The translations under genes and the position numbers were made by a program. The notes beneath the pieces were generated by a model that worked only from the letters and a program-made list of their open reading frames with translations, made no database searches and was not told where the DNA came from. A stretch of DNA of 64,000 nt from Alteribacter lacisalsi (GTDB lineage Bacteria; Bacillota; Bacilli; Bacillales; Salisediminibacteriaceae), in NCBI RefSeq assembly GCF_003226345.1, contig NZ_PDOF01000001.1, forward strand, positions 558,001 through 622,000, given 5' to 3'. Positions 53,985-62,619 of this stretch are shown in pieces. Within the stretch, counting starts at the first letter, position 1; every line of letters begins with the position of its first letter.

Positions 53985-54392
53985 TTAGATCGTATCGACC
54001 AGCAGATAAGGCGGCTGGTGATCGTGGAACGCTTTGTGGGGCAGATTGGGAATCCGGACCGTGACGCCATGATTTTGTCTGCTTTTACGCTGCCACGCGT
54101 GCATGAAGCCTGACAGGTCGATGATTAGCTCGGTCTGTCCGGGCTGGCAGGGCAGACGCTGCAGAACGGCTGACTCTGTGGGAAGTTTGGACTCCGCCTC
54201 GCTCCAGCCGCTCGTAATTTTCTTTACCCGTGCCGTTACCGGATAAGGGAGGTGGGGCAGTGGGACGTGAAGGGTCATTTTCGTCACATTCATATCGCTG
54301 GGAATGACAGCGAGGTTAAACGATACATACAGCTTCCGGTAGCGGGTTTTGTAACGGTTCGGGATGAACAGCATTTTCTTTTCAAGACTCAT
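53985..54392 (-). CDS. DNRLRE-like beta-sandwich protein
   Basis: 135 residues. MTLHVPLPHLPYPVTARVKKITSGWSEAESKLPTES...IIDLSGFMHAWQRKSRQNHGVTVRIPN fits the pattern of DNRLRE domains (strand, W-x-E motif, D-x-T/S-x3-W near the end) used to bind cell-surface polysaccharide. No signal peptide is visible, so delivery is unclear; it may be a spore-layer component. ATG at 54392 with AAAGGAG seven bases upstream. In operon with the GT at 54417. Confidence 0.7.
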   Translation of the reverse strand: MSLEKKMLFIPNRYKTRYRKLYVSFNLAVIPSDMNVTKMTLHVPLPHLPYPVTARVKKITSGWSEAESKLPTESAVLQRLPCQPGQTELIIDLSGFMHAWQRKSRQNHGVTVRIPNLPHKAFHDHQPPYLLVDTI

Positions 54393-54416
54393 CAACAGGC
54401 TCCTTTCATGAAGTGT

Positions 54417-55397
54417 TCAGGATTTATACAGGCGGATCAGCTGGTCGGTGACTGCTTCCTTTGCATGCACACGTTTCGCGTACGCACGTCCGAGTCTGCC
54501 TTTTTTCTCACGAAGACCGGGGGAGTCAAGCACCATCCGGATCTTTTCCTCCACATCGTCCGGGTTGGCGTTAATAATCGGGAGATCCTTCGGGAAACGG
54601 GCCACGAGATCGGGACGGATAAAAGCAATCACCGGTTTACCAAGGGCCATGGACTCAACGCTGAGAAGCCCGTGTGATCCGCACAGAACCTGATCTACAA
54701 TGAGGTCCGCTTCCCGGTACAGGTCAATCACCTGGGCGTGACTCATTTTTTCAATGCGCCTGTAGTCAAAATCGTGGGTGTTTCTGAGGTTCTCGATAGC
54801 CGCCTCTATAAACTCGGTGCCTTTAAACTTCGGGTTTGTGGGTGCGTGAAGGATGAGTGGCCGTTTTTTGTCCGGTAACGGGTAATGGGGCTGGAATTTT
54901 CCGATATCGATAGCAATTGGGACCACATGGACAGTCTCATAGTACGGTTCCACATACGGGAGCACTTCGTAATCCTGAACGATCGCTTCCTCCACATACC
55001 GTGATATTTTTGTGAGTCGGGTGTCCATAACCTCATTAGAGGGGGAATCGCCCGTATACACGAAAGGATTGTTCTCCCTTGCTTTTTCGTGAAAACGTAC
55101 GTCATTGCCCCAGTGATGCATGAACATTTTTTTACCTTTCGCGGAAATGACGGGCAGATCGGCATAGTCTGGCAGAAGAGAGGAGGCATAATGGAAATGG
55201 AACACGTCAAAAAAATTCATAATATGAGGGGCCGTCGACCGCAGATCGTACCCGTTCGTATTAATCAGGTGCTCTTTGTAGCCGAGATACGAATGAAAGG
55301 TGTTAAAACCGGCTGCCAGATGGCCGCGGCGCTTCATTTCCCCGCTTAAAATGCCCATCTGGCCGGCAATTTCAATAATCCCGTGACAGACACGCAT
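54417..55397 (-). CDS. GT-B glycosyltransferase, paralogue of 51191
   Basis: 326 residues: MRVCHGIIEIAGQMGILSGEMKRRG, MHHWGNDVRFHEKA, HAPTNPKFKGTEFIEAAIENL, EADLIVDQVLCGSHGLLSVESMALGKPVIAFIRPDL. GT4-like donor domain. AGGAGG precedes the ATG, which overlaps the stop of the upstream epimerase by one base (TGATG), showing tight coupling. Donor unknown. Confidence 0.87.
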   Translation of the reverse strand: MRVCHGIIEIAGQMGILSGEMKRRGHLAAGFNTFHSYLGYKEHLINTNGYDLRSTAPHIMNFFDVFHFHYASSLLPDYADLPVISAKGKKMFMHHWGNDVRFHEKARENNPFVYTGDSPSNEVMDTRLTKISRYVEEAIVQDYEVLPYVEPYYETVHVVPIAIDIGKFQPHYPLPDKKRPLILHAPTNPKFKGTEFIEAAIENLRNTHDFDYRRIEKMSHAQVIDLYREADLIVDQVLCGSHGLLSVESMALGKPVIAFIRPDLVARFPKDLPIINANPDDVEEKIRMVLDSPGLREKKGRLGRAYAKRVHAKEAVTDQLIRLYKS

Positions 55398-56347
55398 CAG
55401 TCAGACCTCCTTGATTTCAGCCAGTTACGTGTTTTCTCCAATCCTGCGTCGATCGTCGACCGCGGGGTCCAGGCGAGCCTGCTGGTAATAAAGCTGTGGT
55501 CAAGACAGCGGCGGTTTACGATATCCACCACACGCTTTGGCATGTGTGTGATTTTTCCTGTGTACCCTGTCAGCTGCCTGATTTTATGAGCCAGTTCCAG
55601 AACGGAAGTTTCCTTTCCGGTCCCCACATTAAAAACCTCACCAGGAGCATCGGGGGACAGCGCGGCAAGCCAGATGGCCTCCACCGCATCTTCTACGTAG
55701 GTAAAGTCCCGCGTCTGTTTTCCGTCACCGAAAATCGCCATGGGAATGCCGGTTTCCGCAGCATCAAAAAACTTAGCCACCACACCGCAGTAGGGGTTGG
55801 TACTCAGCTGACCGGGACCGTAAACGTTTGAAAAACGCAGCGTTGTCACAGGCATGCCGTATAAATGGTGAAAAACGTGACAGTAATGTTCGACTCCGAA
55901 TTTACTGGCCGGATAGGGAAGCCGGATCCGGCTGTATGTTTCCGGTGTGGGCAGGATGTCGGCCTGACTGTATACAGAAGCGGTGGACGCATACACAAAA
56001 CGTTTCAGCTGGGGGCATGAAAGGTGAGTTTCGTGAAGCATCGTAAAGCCCCCGGTCAGATTGGTTTCGAAGTCCTGATCGATGTGGCTGACCGAATTTA
56101 TGAGATTCGCGCAGGCAAAATGAAACACGTACTCGACGTTTGGCAGGAGTTTTTTTAAGAGATTCCGATCGAGAATGGAGCCTCGCACGAAAGTGACTTT
56201 CGGATCCAGTGGAATGGCGTCAAGTGTCCCCGTGGACAGATCATCGAGAACCCAGATGTGCGCAGCGTGGGGCAGGAGGCGCAGGACGAGCTGGGATCCA
56301 AGAAAGCCTGCACCACCGGTAACCAGAATATTGCCGAGCTGGGTCAT
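55397..56347 (-). CDS. NAD-dependent sugar epimerase/dehydratase
   Basis: 316 residues, extended SDR. GGAGFLGSQLVLRLL (NAD), VYASTASVYSQ (catalytic Ser), YPASKFGVEHY (YxxxK), TRDFTYVEDAVEAIWL. Likely a nucleotide-sugar 4- or 2-epimerase supplying the glycan. GGAGGAG precedes the ATG, within the end of the upstream gene; ATGA overlap. Confidence 0.88.
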   Translation of the reverse strand: MTQLGNILVTGGAGFLGSQLVLRLLPHAAHIWVLDDLSTGTLDAIPLDPKVTFVRGSILDRNLLKKLLPNVEYVFHFACANLINSVSHIDQDFETNLTGGFTMLHETHLSCPQLKRFVYASTASVYSQADILPTPETYSRIRLPYPASKFGVEHYCHVFHHLYGMPVTTLRFSNVYGPGQLSTNPYCGVVAKFFDAAETGIPMAIFGDGKQTRDFTYVEDAVEAIWLAALSPDAPGEVFNVGTGKETSVLELAHKIRQLTGYTGKITHMPKRVVDIVNRRCLDHSFITSRLAWTPRSTIDAGLEKTRNWLKSRRSD

Positions 56348-57417
56348 GACAGATCTCCTCCTTCCATGTTCCGAATATGAAAGGACCGGATCGGGAGAGA
56401 GACCGGATGACGGAGGCGGGCAGACTGATACAGGCCGAAGATGGTCTCGAGCGCCTTTTTTCCTTCCGTTCCGCCCATTAACGGCGTGTGTGCGGGATCT
56501 TTTATGCTTTCGATAAAGTCTTCATACATATACAGCTGTTCCTGCGTATTCGTGATCACGGACGGATCTGGCTGGGAGGCGGGATCGTCCTTCAGAAACC
56601 AGCGTGTAACAGACGTAAGTGCAGGTCCTTCAACGACAATGCTGCCTTTTTCACAGAAAAGACTGAGCCCGTAGCCAATGTTGGACGGAAGGGTCACTGT
56701 ATTCGCTTCAATGATGCCGCGTGCTTTATTTTTAAACGTCACCACACCGGCAGCGAGATCCTCTGTTTCTTTTTTGATGCTGCCCTTCCCGATATCGCCG
56801 TAAACGGAACTCACCTCCCCGAGGTACCACTGAAGCAGATCAACAAGATGGATGCCCTGGTTGATGAGCATACCGCCGTCGAGCTCCCATGTTCCCCGCC
56901 AGGAGGCACTGGAATAGTAATGTTCGCCCCGGTTGATTCTGATGGAAGCCACACCGAGATACGGCTTCCCGAGTGTGCCGTCATCCATCAGTTGTTTGAT
57001 TTTCCGGAAGAGAGGACGGTACCGTAATTGATGACAAACAAGAAGTTGTAATCCGTCTGCCTCGGCTGTCTGGTTCAGCGTATCGGCTTCTTTTAACGAG
57101 AGTGCCATTGGTTTTTCCAGCATCACGTGTTTTCCTGCCTGCAGGGCATCACGGGCAATGGAGGCGTGAAGGCTGGAGATCACTGCGATCACGACGGCAT
57201 CCACTTCAGGGTCCGCCAGCAGGGCTGAAACGTCTGTGTAGAATCGGACGGGAGAAGAGTCGTTTGACACGTTCTTATAGAGCTGACCGGCAGCCTCTGC
57301 CCGTCCGGGAACCACATCACATAAGGCTGTGAGCTTCGCATGTGGTAATCCTGCGATCGCTTCGATATGTTTTTTGGCGATGAATCCGCAGCCAATGATG
57401 GCAAAACGTACCGTCAT
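56344..57417 (-). CDS. Gfo/Idh/MocA-family oxidoreductase (WbpB-like)
   Basis: 357 residues: VRFAIIGCGFIAKKHIEAI (NAD), AGKHVMLEKPMALSLKEAD (EKP motif), GGMLINQGIHLVDLLQWYLGEV (catalytic region). Resembles UDP-GlcNAcA 3-dehydrogenase in the Wbp diacetamido-uronic acid pathway. Coupled to both neighbours by ATGA overlaps. Substrate is inferred from context only. Confidence 0.88.
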   Translation of the reverse strand: MTVRFAIIGCGFIAKKHIEAIAGLPHAKLTALCDVVPGRAEAAGQLYKNVSNDSSPVRFYTDVSALLADPEVDAVVIAVISSLHASIARDALQAGKHVMLEKPMALSLKEADTLNQTAEADGLQLLVCHQLRYRPLFRKIKQLMDDGTLGKPYLGVASIRINRGEHYYSSASWRGTWELDGGMLINQGIHLVDLLQWYLGEVSSVYGDIGKGSIKKETEDLAAGVVTFKNKARGIIEANTVTLPSNIGYGLSLFCEKGSIVVEGPALTSVTRWFLKDDPASQPDPSVITNTQEQLYMYEDFIESIKDPAHTPLMGGTEGKKALETIFGLYQSARLRHPVSLPIRSFHIRNMEGGDLS

Positions 57418-58523
57418 GGACGATCAGCCCGATCAGGCTGAAGGGCACGAATGACCGTCTGTTGGTCCTTGGAACTGAGAAACGGGCTCATCGGAAGGGC
57501 GAACATCGTTGCGGACAGGGATTCGGCTACGGGAAAGCTGCCTTCCTGATAAGGAAGATGTTTATAAACTTCCTGAAGATGAAGACTGACAGGATAATAG
57601 ATGGCAGACTGGACGTTGTTTTGTCTGAGCTGGTCCATGACTTTACGCCGGTTCGATGAGCGTATACAGTACAGATGATAAATGTGGGTCACATCGTCCG
57701 CACATTCGGGCAGCGTGAGATCCGGAACGTGTGCGAGCTTTTGATTGTAGGTGGTGGCCAGCTTTATGCGCTGGCTGTTCCAGTCATCAATATGATCCAT
57801 GGCTACAAGAAGAATGGCGGCGTGGATTTCATCGAGACGGCTGTTGTATCCGAGTGAGGAATGAATGTATTTTTTTTCGCTCCCGTGAGCGCGGAGAATT
57901 CTGAGCTTTCTCGCCAGATGATCATCGTTTGTCGTAATCATACCCCCGTCTCCAAGGGTTCCGAGATTTTTGGTAGGGAAAAAGGAAAAGCAGGCTGCAT
58001 CTCCGAGACTGCCGGCTTTTCTGCCTTTGTATTCCGATCCAAACGCCTGGCAGGCATCCTCAATGACGATCAGACCGTTCTCTTTCGCTATGAGATTGAT
58101 CTTTTCCATATCGGCAGGGTGACCGAACAGATGAACTGGGATGACCGCTTTCGTCCGGGAAGTGATGGCAGCTTCGAATTTTTCCGGATCGATGTTGAAG
58201 GTCCGGTCCTCCACATCTGCGAAAACCGGGGTCGCTCCCACGCGGGAGATCGCCTCTGCACTGGCAAAAAACGTGTACGGAGTAGTGATTACCTCGTCAC
58301 CGGGTCCGATACCGTAAGCGTCAAGGGTGAGGACGAGCGCGTCCGTGCCGTTTGCCACAGCAACAGCGTGTGTGACACCGATTTTTGCTGCTATACGGGC
58401 TTCCAGTTTTCTGACGCGGCTGCCGAGGATATACTGGCCACTGTCGATGACCTGGCTCACTTCTTTAAGGATTTCTTTTTTTATGGAGGCAAACTGCTGC
58501 TGCAGACTGATAAGTGAAATCAC
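57414..58523 (-). CDS. DegT/DnrJ/EryC1/StrS sugar aminotransferase (WbpE-like)
   Basis: 369 residues, PLP-dependent. ISLQQQFASIKKEI start, VANGTDALVLTLDAYGIGPGDEVITTPYTFFASAEAI, VIEDACQAFGSEYKGRKAG and the PLP lysine in FPTKNLGTLGDGGMIT. Transfers an amino group to a 3-keto nucleotide sugar in such pathways. ATGA overlaps with the WbpB-like gene downstream and the CgeB-like gene upstream. Confidence 0.92.
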   Translation of the reverse strand: MISLISLQQQFASIKKEILKEVSQVIDSGQYILGSRVRKLEARIAAKIGVTHAVAVANGTDALVLTLDAYGIGPGDEVITTPYTFFASAEAISRVGATPVFADVEDRTFNIDPEKFEAAITSRTKAVIPVHLFGHPADMEKINLIAKENGLIVIEDACQAFGSEYKGRKAGSLGDAACFSFFPTKNLGTLGDGGMITTNDDHLARKLRILRAHGSEKKYIHSSLGYNSRLDEIHAAILLVAMDHIDDWNSQRIKLATTYNQKLAHVPDLTLPECADDVTHIYHLYCIRSSNRRKVMDQLRQNNVQSAIYYPVSLHLQEVYKHLPYQEGSFPVAESLSATMFALPMSPFLSSKDQQTVIRALQPDRADRP

Positions 58524-59524
58524 GTGATTGCCCTCCTTTTCTTCATTAGTAACTCGTTCAGCCGTGGGAGAACGCGGCGCAGATGATCGGTAAAGGTGTG
58601 GTCCTTCAGGATTTTCGCCCTGGCGTTCTGCCCGATTTGCAGTCTTCTGACCGGATCGTGAAGATACTGGTGCACAAGGGCAATCGTTTCCTCCGGTGAA
58701 CCGGAGAGTACAAGTTCCTTGCCGTCCTCGAGCATAGTGGCAAGAGCCGATGTGCGGCTGGCGATCATGAAAGCGCCGGTCCCGAGAATTTCGACCGTGC
58801 GCTGGGTAATCTGATCATCTGCATTCTGTACCCCGAGGACGATGCGGGCGTTCCGGTAGACGGGTCCTGTTTTCAGGTAAGGCAGATACCCGTGATACCA
58901 GGAAAGGGGGACGCGTGTGCCGTACTCTTTTTTGAGCAGGGCTTGATCCAGATCCCATCCAAAGCCCCAGATATCCGTTTTTACTCCTTTTTTCACAAGG
59001 GGGAACAGCAGATCTCTGAAACTTTTATAGCGGTATGTTTTGATGTGCAGATGAGTCGTGCCGACAAAGGCAATATCATAGATTTCCGGATCGAGGGCTG
59101 TTTTTGCGCTGAAGACCCTCGGGTTAAATTTAAAATCCAGATGATCAGCGGATATGCCTCTGGCTTCATAAGAAGGAATACAGGACGGGTGAAGGGTCCA
59201 GACAAGATCGGGCTTGATTCTATTAATAAACGGGAGGGACCACAAGTCGTGCTGAATCTGATCCTCTGTGGCCCAGTAAACGTGAAACAGCCCGTATTTT
59301 CTGCAAAGTGTCGGCAGCTGATCGGGAACCGGTCCCCTTAAGGGAATATCACAGCCGACAGTCAGGAGAATATCGGGCTTGAAATGGGCGATGCCTGCTT
59401 CGATTTCCTTCAGCTTCCAGGAAGACTGAAAAAAGATCTGATGTCCGAGCTGCGCGAGGGAGTCTCCCAGACTGTTCAGGTAGCATGAACGATGATCGAG
59501 AAAAAAGATTTTGTACGATGGCAA
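58520..59524 (-). CDS. CgeB-family glycosyltransferase (spore-surface type)
   Basis: 334 residues. IFFLDHRSCYLNSLGDSLAQLGHQIFFQSSW, ILLTVGCDIPLRG, VYWATEDQIQHDLW, PDLVWTLHPSCIPSYEARG, FVGTTHLHIKTYRYKSFRDLLF, and a GT-B-like C-terminal region matching CgeB. In B. subtilis cgeB acts in spore crust polysaccharide formation. This gene is the strongest evidence that the cluster decorates the spore. ATGA overlap with the aminotransferase. Confidence 0.82.
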   Translation of the reverse strand: MPSYKIFFLDHRSCYLNSLGDSLAQLGHQIFFQSSWKLKEIEAGIAHFKPDILLTVGCDIPLRGPVPDQLPTLCRKYGLFHVYWATEDQIQHDLWSLPFINRIKPDLVWTLHPSCIPSYEARGISADHLDFKFNPRVFSAKTALDPEIYDIAFVGTTHLHIKTYRYKSFRDLLFPLVKKGVKTDIWGFGWDLDQALLKKEYGTRVPLSWYHGYLPYLKTGPVYRNARIVLGVQNADDQITQRTVEILGTGAFMIASRTSALATMLEDGKELVLSGSPEETIALVHQYLHDPVRRLQIGQNARAKILKDHTFTDHLRRVLPRLNELLMKKRRAIT

Positions 59525-59550
59525 GGTGCGGTCCCTCCTTTCTGGATGGA

Positions 59551-60804
59551 TTAAACGCGCTTGATTTTTGGATCGCTGAACTGGCGGGTGATGTTTCTAG
59601 TATCAAACACCCTGTTGCTGTGTGCGACAGCCTGTGCCCAGTCCACTGCCTTGTGGTCAACCAGGATCACGGTCAAGTCAAAAGCTTTCAGTGCACGTTC
59701 GGTCAAATCAAAACGGTCGAAATCCAGTGGACCTTCGTAGACCGGATCGTGCACTTTGACACTGCGGCAGCGGGATTTGAGAATGTCGGCCACCTTCAGT
59801 GCCGGGGATTCCCGTACGTCATTCACATCTTTTTTATAGGTCACGCCGATCACGCCCACTTTTGCCGCAGCCGGATCGATCCCCTGCTCACTGAGATAGG
59901 TGGTAATGGCACGGGAGGTCTGGTAGGGAGCAATGTCGTTAATTGCGCCTGCCTGCTCGATCATGGAGAGGTGTAGGCCGTGCTGCCTGGCAACCCAGGA
60001 AAGATAGAACGGATCGATCGGGATACAGTGGCCTCCGATTCCCGGACCGGGATAATAAGGCGTGAAGCCGATGGGCTTCGTTTTAGCCGCTTCGATGGAT
60101 TCCCACAGATCTATATTCAGTTTATTGGCAATAAGGTTGACCTCATTCATAAAACTGATGTTAATGAGTCGCTGACTGTTTTCGAGAATCTTGGTAAACT
60201 CTGCCACACTGGGCGAGGAGACCGGCACGGTCTGCTGAAAAATACCGTCGTAAATTTTGTGTATGCGGCTCAGACAGGCAGGTGTGACGCCGCTTATGAC
60301 CTTCGGAATCGAGGCGAGGGAGAGCAGTTTGCTTCCTGGATCAATTCGTTCAGGTGAATATGCGAGGTACAGGTCCGTTCCGATGGAAAAGCCATTCTTC
60401 TCGAGGAGGGGCTTAAGGAGCCCTTCGGTTGTCCCGGGGTAGGTTGAACTCTCCAGGATCACGAGGGTGCCTTTTTTCAGGTGGGGCATCGCTGATGTCA
60501 CAGCGGCTTCCACGTAGGACAAATCCGGTTCCCGGTTTCGAAGCGGCGTGGGCACGCAGATGATCACGGTCCGGGCTTTGGAAAGGCATGAGAAATCGGT
60601 CGTCGGGAAAAACCTTTCCGTATTTTTCATTGCCTGAATATCCTGGTCGGACAGATCAGACAGATAGCTTTTGCCACGCAAAAGAGCATGGATCTTTGAT
60701 GGATCGGTGTCCACACCGATCACGGAATGATCTTTTGATAATAGAAGCTGTACAAGTGGAACCCCGACGAAGCCGAGTCCAATTACAGCAGTCTGTTCTG
60801 ACAT
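59551..60804 (-). CDS. Nucleotide-sugar dehydrogenase (WbpA/Ugd type)
   Basis: 417 residues. NAD motif VIGLGFVGVPLVQLLLSKDHSVIGVD, GTLVILESSTYPGTTEGLLKPLLE, AYSPERIDPGS, and PGPGIGGHCIPIDPFYLSW with the catalytic Cys; GVTYKKDVNDVRESPAL near the end. Oxidises UDP-GlcNAc or UDP-glucose to the uronic acid. The PERIDPGS and GIGGHCIP variants resemble WbpA/WecC more than Ugd, fitting the WbpB/WbpE-like neighbours (inference). Confidence 0.93.
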   Translation of the reverse strand: MSEQTAVIGLGFVGVPLVQLLLSKDHSVIGVDTDPSKIHALLRGKSYLSDLSDQDIQAMKNTERFFPTTDFSCLSKARTVIICVPTPLRNREPDLSYVEAAVTSAMPHLKKGTLVILESSTYPGTTEGLLKPLLEKNGFSIGTDLYLAYSPERIDPGSKLLSLASIPKVISGVTPACLSRIHKIYDGIFQQTVPVSSPSVAEFTKILENSQRLINISFMNEVNLIANKLNIDLWESIEAAKTKPIGFTPYYPGPGIGGHCIPIDPFYLSWVARQHGLHLSMIEQAGAINDIAPYQTSRAITTYLSEQGIDPAAAKVGVIGVTYKKDVNDVRESPALKVADILKSRCRSVKVHDPVYEGPLDFDRFDLTERALKAFDLTVILVDHKAVDWAQAVAHSNRVFDTRNITRQFSDPKIKRV

Positions 60805-60828
60805 AAGTGTCCACCGTCCTTACGGTTT

Positions 60829-62424
60829 CTAGAGTTTATTTCTCCTGCGGATGGTATCCGGCAGTCGGAGCCTCACTCCGAGGAGGGGCTGAAGGAAGCC
60901 GAACGCTTCCAGATGGTCGCCTAAAATGACAGCTTCCATCGTGTTGTTGTTTTTTTTGTAGCCTGCCCGCCTGGGATTGGGGCTGATTACATCCACTGTG
61001 CCAGGAGAAGTAACCGAAAGGCCCTGATAAATAGCCGAAGCAAGGGCTTTTGGCGGTACGGCAAGCGTGTGTGGCCCGATCGCCATAATCGCTTTTCGCG
61101 TCAGCAGGTGCGGGATCGCCGTCAGCGAGTCGTACCCGAGATCATCCCGGCCGAGACCATAATTGAGCAGTTTTTTTGCCATTGAAATATGGTCAATTCT
61201 CGAAGACCGGTTGATCAGCGGGGTTATATGATTCAGACAAACATCCGCCGTACCTGCTTTCTGCAGAAAGCGGCTGAGCGTTGAAGATGGGATCACGAAA
61301 TCAGCGTCCAGAAAAAGAACCTGATCCCCTGATGACAGCAGGGCGCCGACGGCCCTGCCGGTATCGTGTCCGAGCGCAAAAGGGAAGGACACAACAGTGG
61401 CATCCTCGGAAACGGCTGCTTCATACGTGCCATCGGAAGAGCCGTTTTCGATTACTACAATCTCCTTTGGAACGAGGGCCCGGACCTCCTGTACGACCTT
61501 TCGGATCGTTTTGGCCTCGTTACAGGCGGAAATCACTACTGAAAGAGGAGAAGCGGGATTCGGTGCCCGGCCTTTATGCTCCCTGGCAATGTGGGCCCGG
61601 ACGTCTGCGAGAATATCGAGACGGCGTCCGCCGCTGTTGAAACCGCCCCTCGAGCCCCGAGCAGAAGTAAGAACCGAAAAGGCTTCGATATGATCACCGT
61701 TAATCAGGCGGGTGATTTTCTCCAGCTGACTTCGGCTTCGTTTTTTATTCCGTTTGCGCACATTCACCATGACGGTCCGCTTAACGACGAGACCGTTAAG
61801 GAGGGCTTTTGCCAGAGCGGCAGGCGGCACAGCGAGCGTTGCTGCTCCAAGAACGGTCAGGGCACGGCGGCTGATCGCGTGTGGGGTCGTTGTCATGGAG
61901 CTCCCCACCAGCTGCCTGTTTCCGACCATGGTATTTAAAAGACGTTTCGCCTGAGAGGTGGAATGAATGGTCGTTTTGGACCTGTAGCCTGAATATCTGT
62001 TCAATGCCACATCGGCACCGTTTAGGACGGCACGGTAAAACCTTCGCAGCTTTTTTACAGGAACGTTATAATCTGCGTCCAGAAAAAGAAGCACCTTCCC
62101 TTGGGCATGCCGGGCACCGATTACCCGGCCAACGTCATGCCCAAGTGGAGCGGTCCGTTTAATGACTTTGGCCCCATTTTTTTGAGCAATCGCAGCCGTC
62201 TGATCCCGTGAACCGTTACACACAACGATTACTTCTGTCCGTGGGGTGATCTTTTTTGCGCCACGGATTACGCTGCGTATGGTTTGTGCCTCATTCATGG
62301 CTGGAATGATGACCGAAAGAAGTGGGGAACCTGACTTTCGGCTGCCTGATTTTTTCTTTTTCTGCTTTTGAATAGGTAGGGATTGTTTTTGTTTCCCCTG
62401 CTGTTTCTTTGAACCTCGTTTCAC
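60829..62424 (-). CDS. Tandem family 2 glycosyltransferase (two GT-A domains)
   Basis: 531 residues. A Lys/Gln-rich N-terminus (1-33) precedes two homologous GT2 domains: residues about 35-270 (VIIPAMNEAQTIRSVIRGA, LFLDADYN, LAVPPAALAKAL) and about 290-510 (VVISACNEAKTIRKVVQEV, LFLDADFV, LAVPPKALASAI). Both have the DxD-type DAD and the GHDxGRxxGA motif, so both may be active. Start GTG at 62424, AAGGTG upstream. Internal duplication; could add repeating units or alternate sugars. Confidence 0.87.
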   Translation of the reverse strand: MKRGSKKQQGKQKQSLPIQKQKKKKSGSRKSGSPLLSVIIPAMNEAQTIRSVIRGAKKITPRTEVIVVCNGSRDQTAAIAQKNGAKVIKRTAPLGHDVGRVIGARHAQGKVLLFLDADYNVPVKKLRRFYRAVLNGADVALNRYSGYRSKTTIHSTSQAKRLLNTMVGNRQLVGSSMTTTPHAISRRALTVLGAATLAVPPAALAKALLNGLVVKRTVMVNVRKRNKKRSRSQLEKITRLINGDHIEAFSVLTSARGSRGGFNSGGRRLDILADVRAHIAREHKGRAPNPASPLSVVISACNEAKTIRKVVQEVRALVPKEIVVIENGSSDGTYEAAVSEDATVVSFPFALGHDTGRAVGALLSSGDQVLFLDADFVIPSSTLSRFLQKAGTADVCLNHITPLINRSSRIDHISMAKKLLNYGLGRDDLGYDSLTAIPHLLTRKAIMAIGPHTLAVPPKALASAIYQGLSVTSPGTVDVISPNPRRAGYKKNNNTMEAVILGDHLEAFGFLQPLLGVRLRLPDTIRRRNKL

Positions 62425-62456
62425 AATCGTTTACACCTTCTTTTACTGGATACCTG

Positions 62457-62481
62457 CCACAGGAGGGGCTGCCTCCTGTGG
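62457..62481. other. Perfect 10-bp inverted repeat upstream of the tandem GT gene
   Basis: CCACAGGAGG / CCTCCTGTGG with a 5-base loop, no T-run. Possible processing hairpin or operator; no gene in 62425-62619. Confidence 0.5.
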
Positions 62482-62619
62482 GCTCGTATCGCTGGATGAT
62501 GAGCGGGCAGTCCGACCGGAAAAAGGAAGGATGATGTCTTTACCAGCATATTGATCAGATTGAAATCCGTAACGGCAAACTTCCCTCTTTTTTCCTCTAA
62601 TAAGGCGGAACATTTCTGT

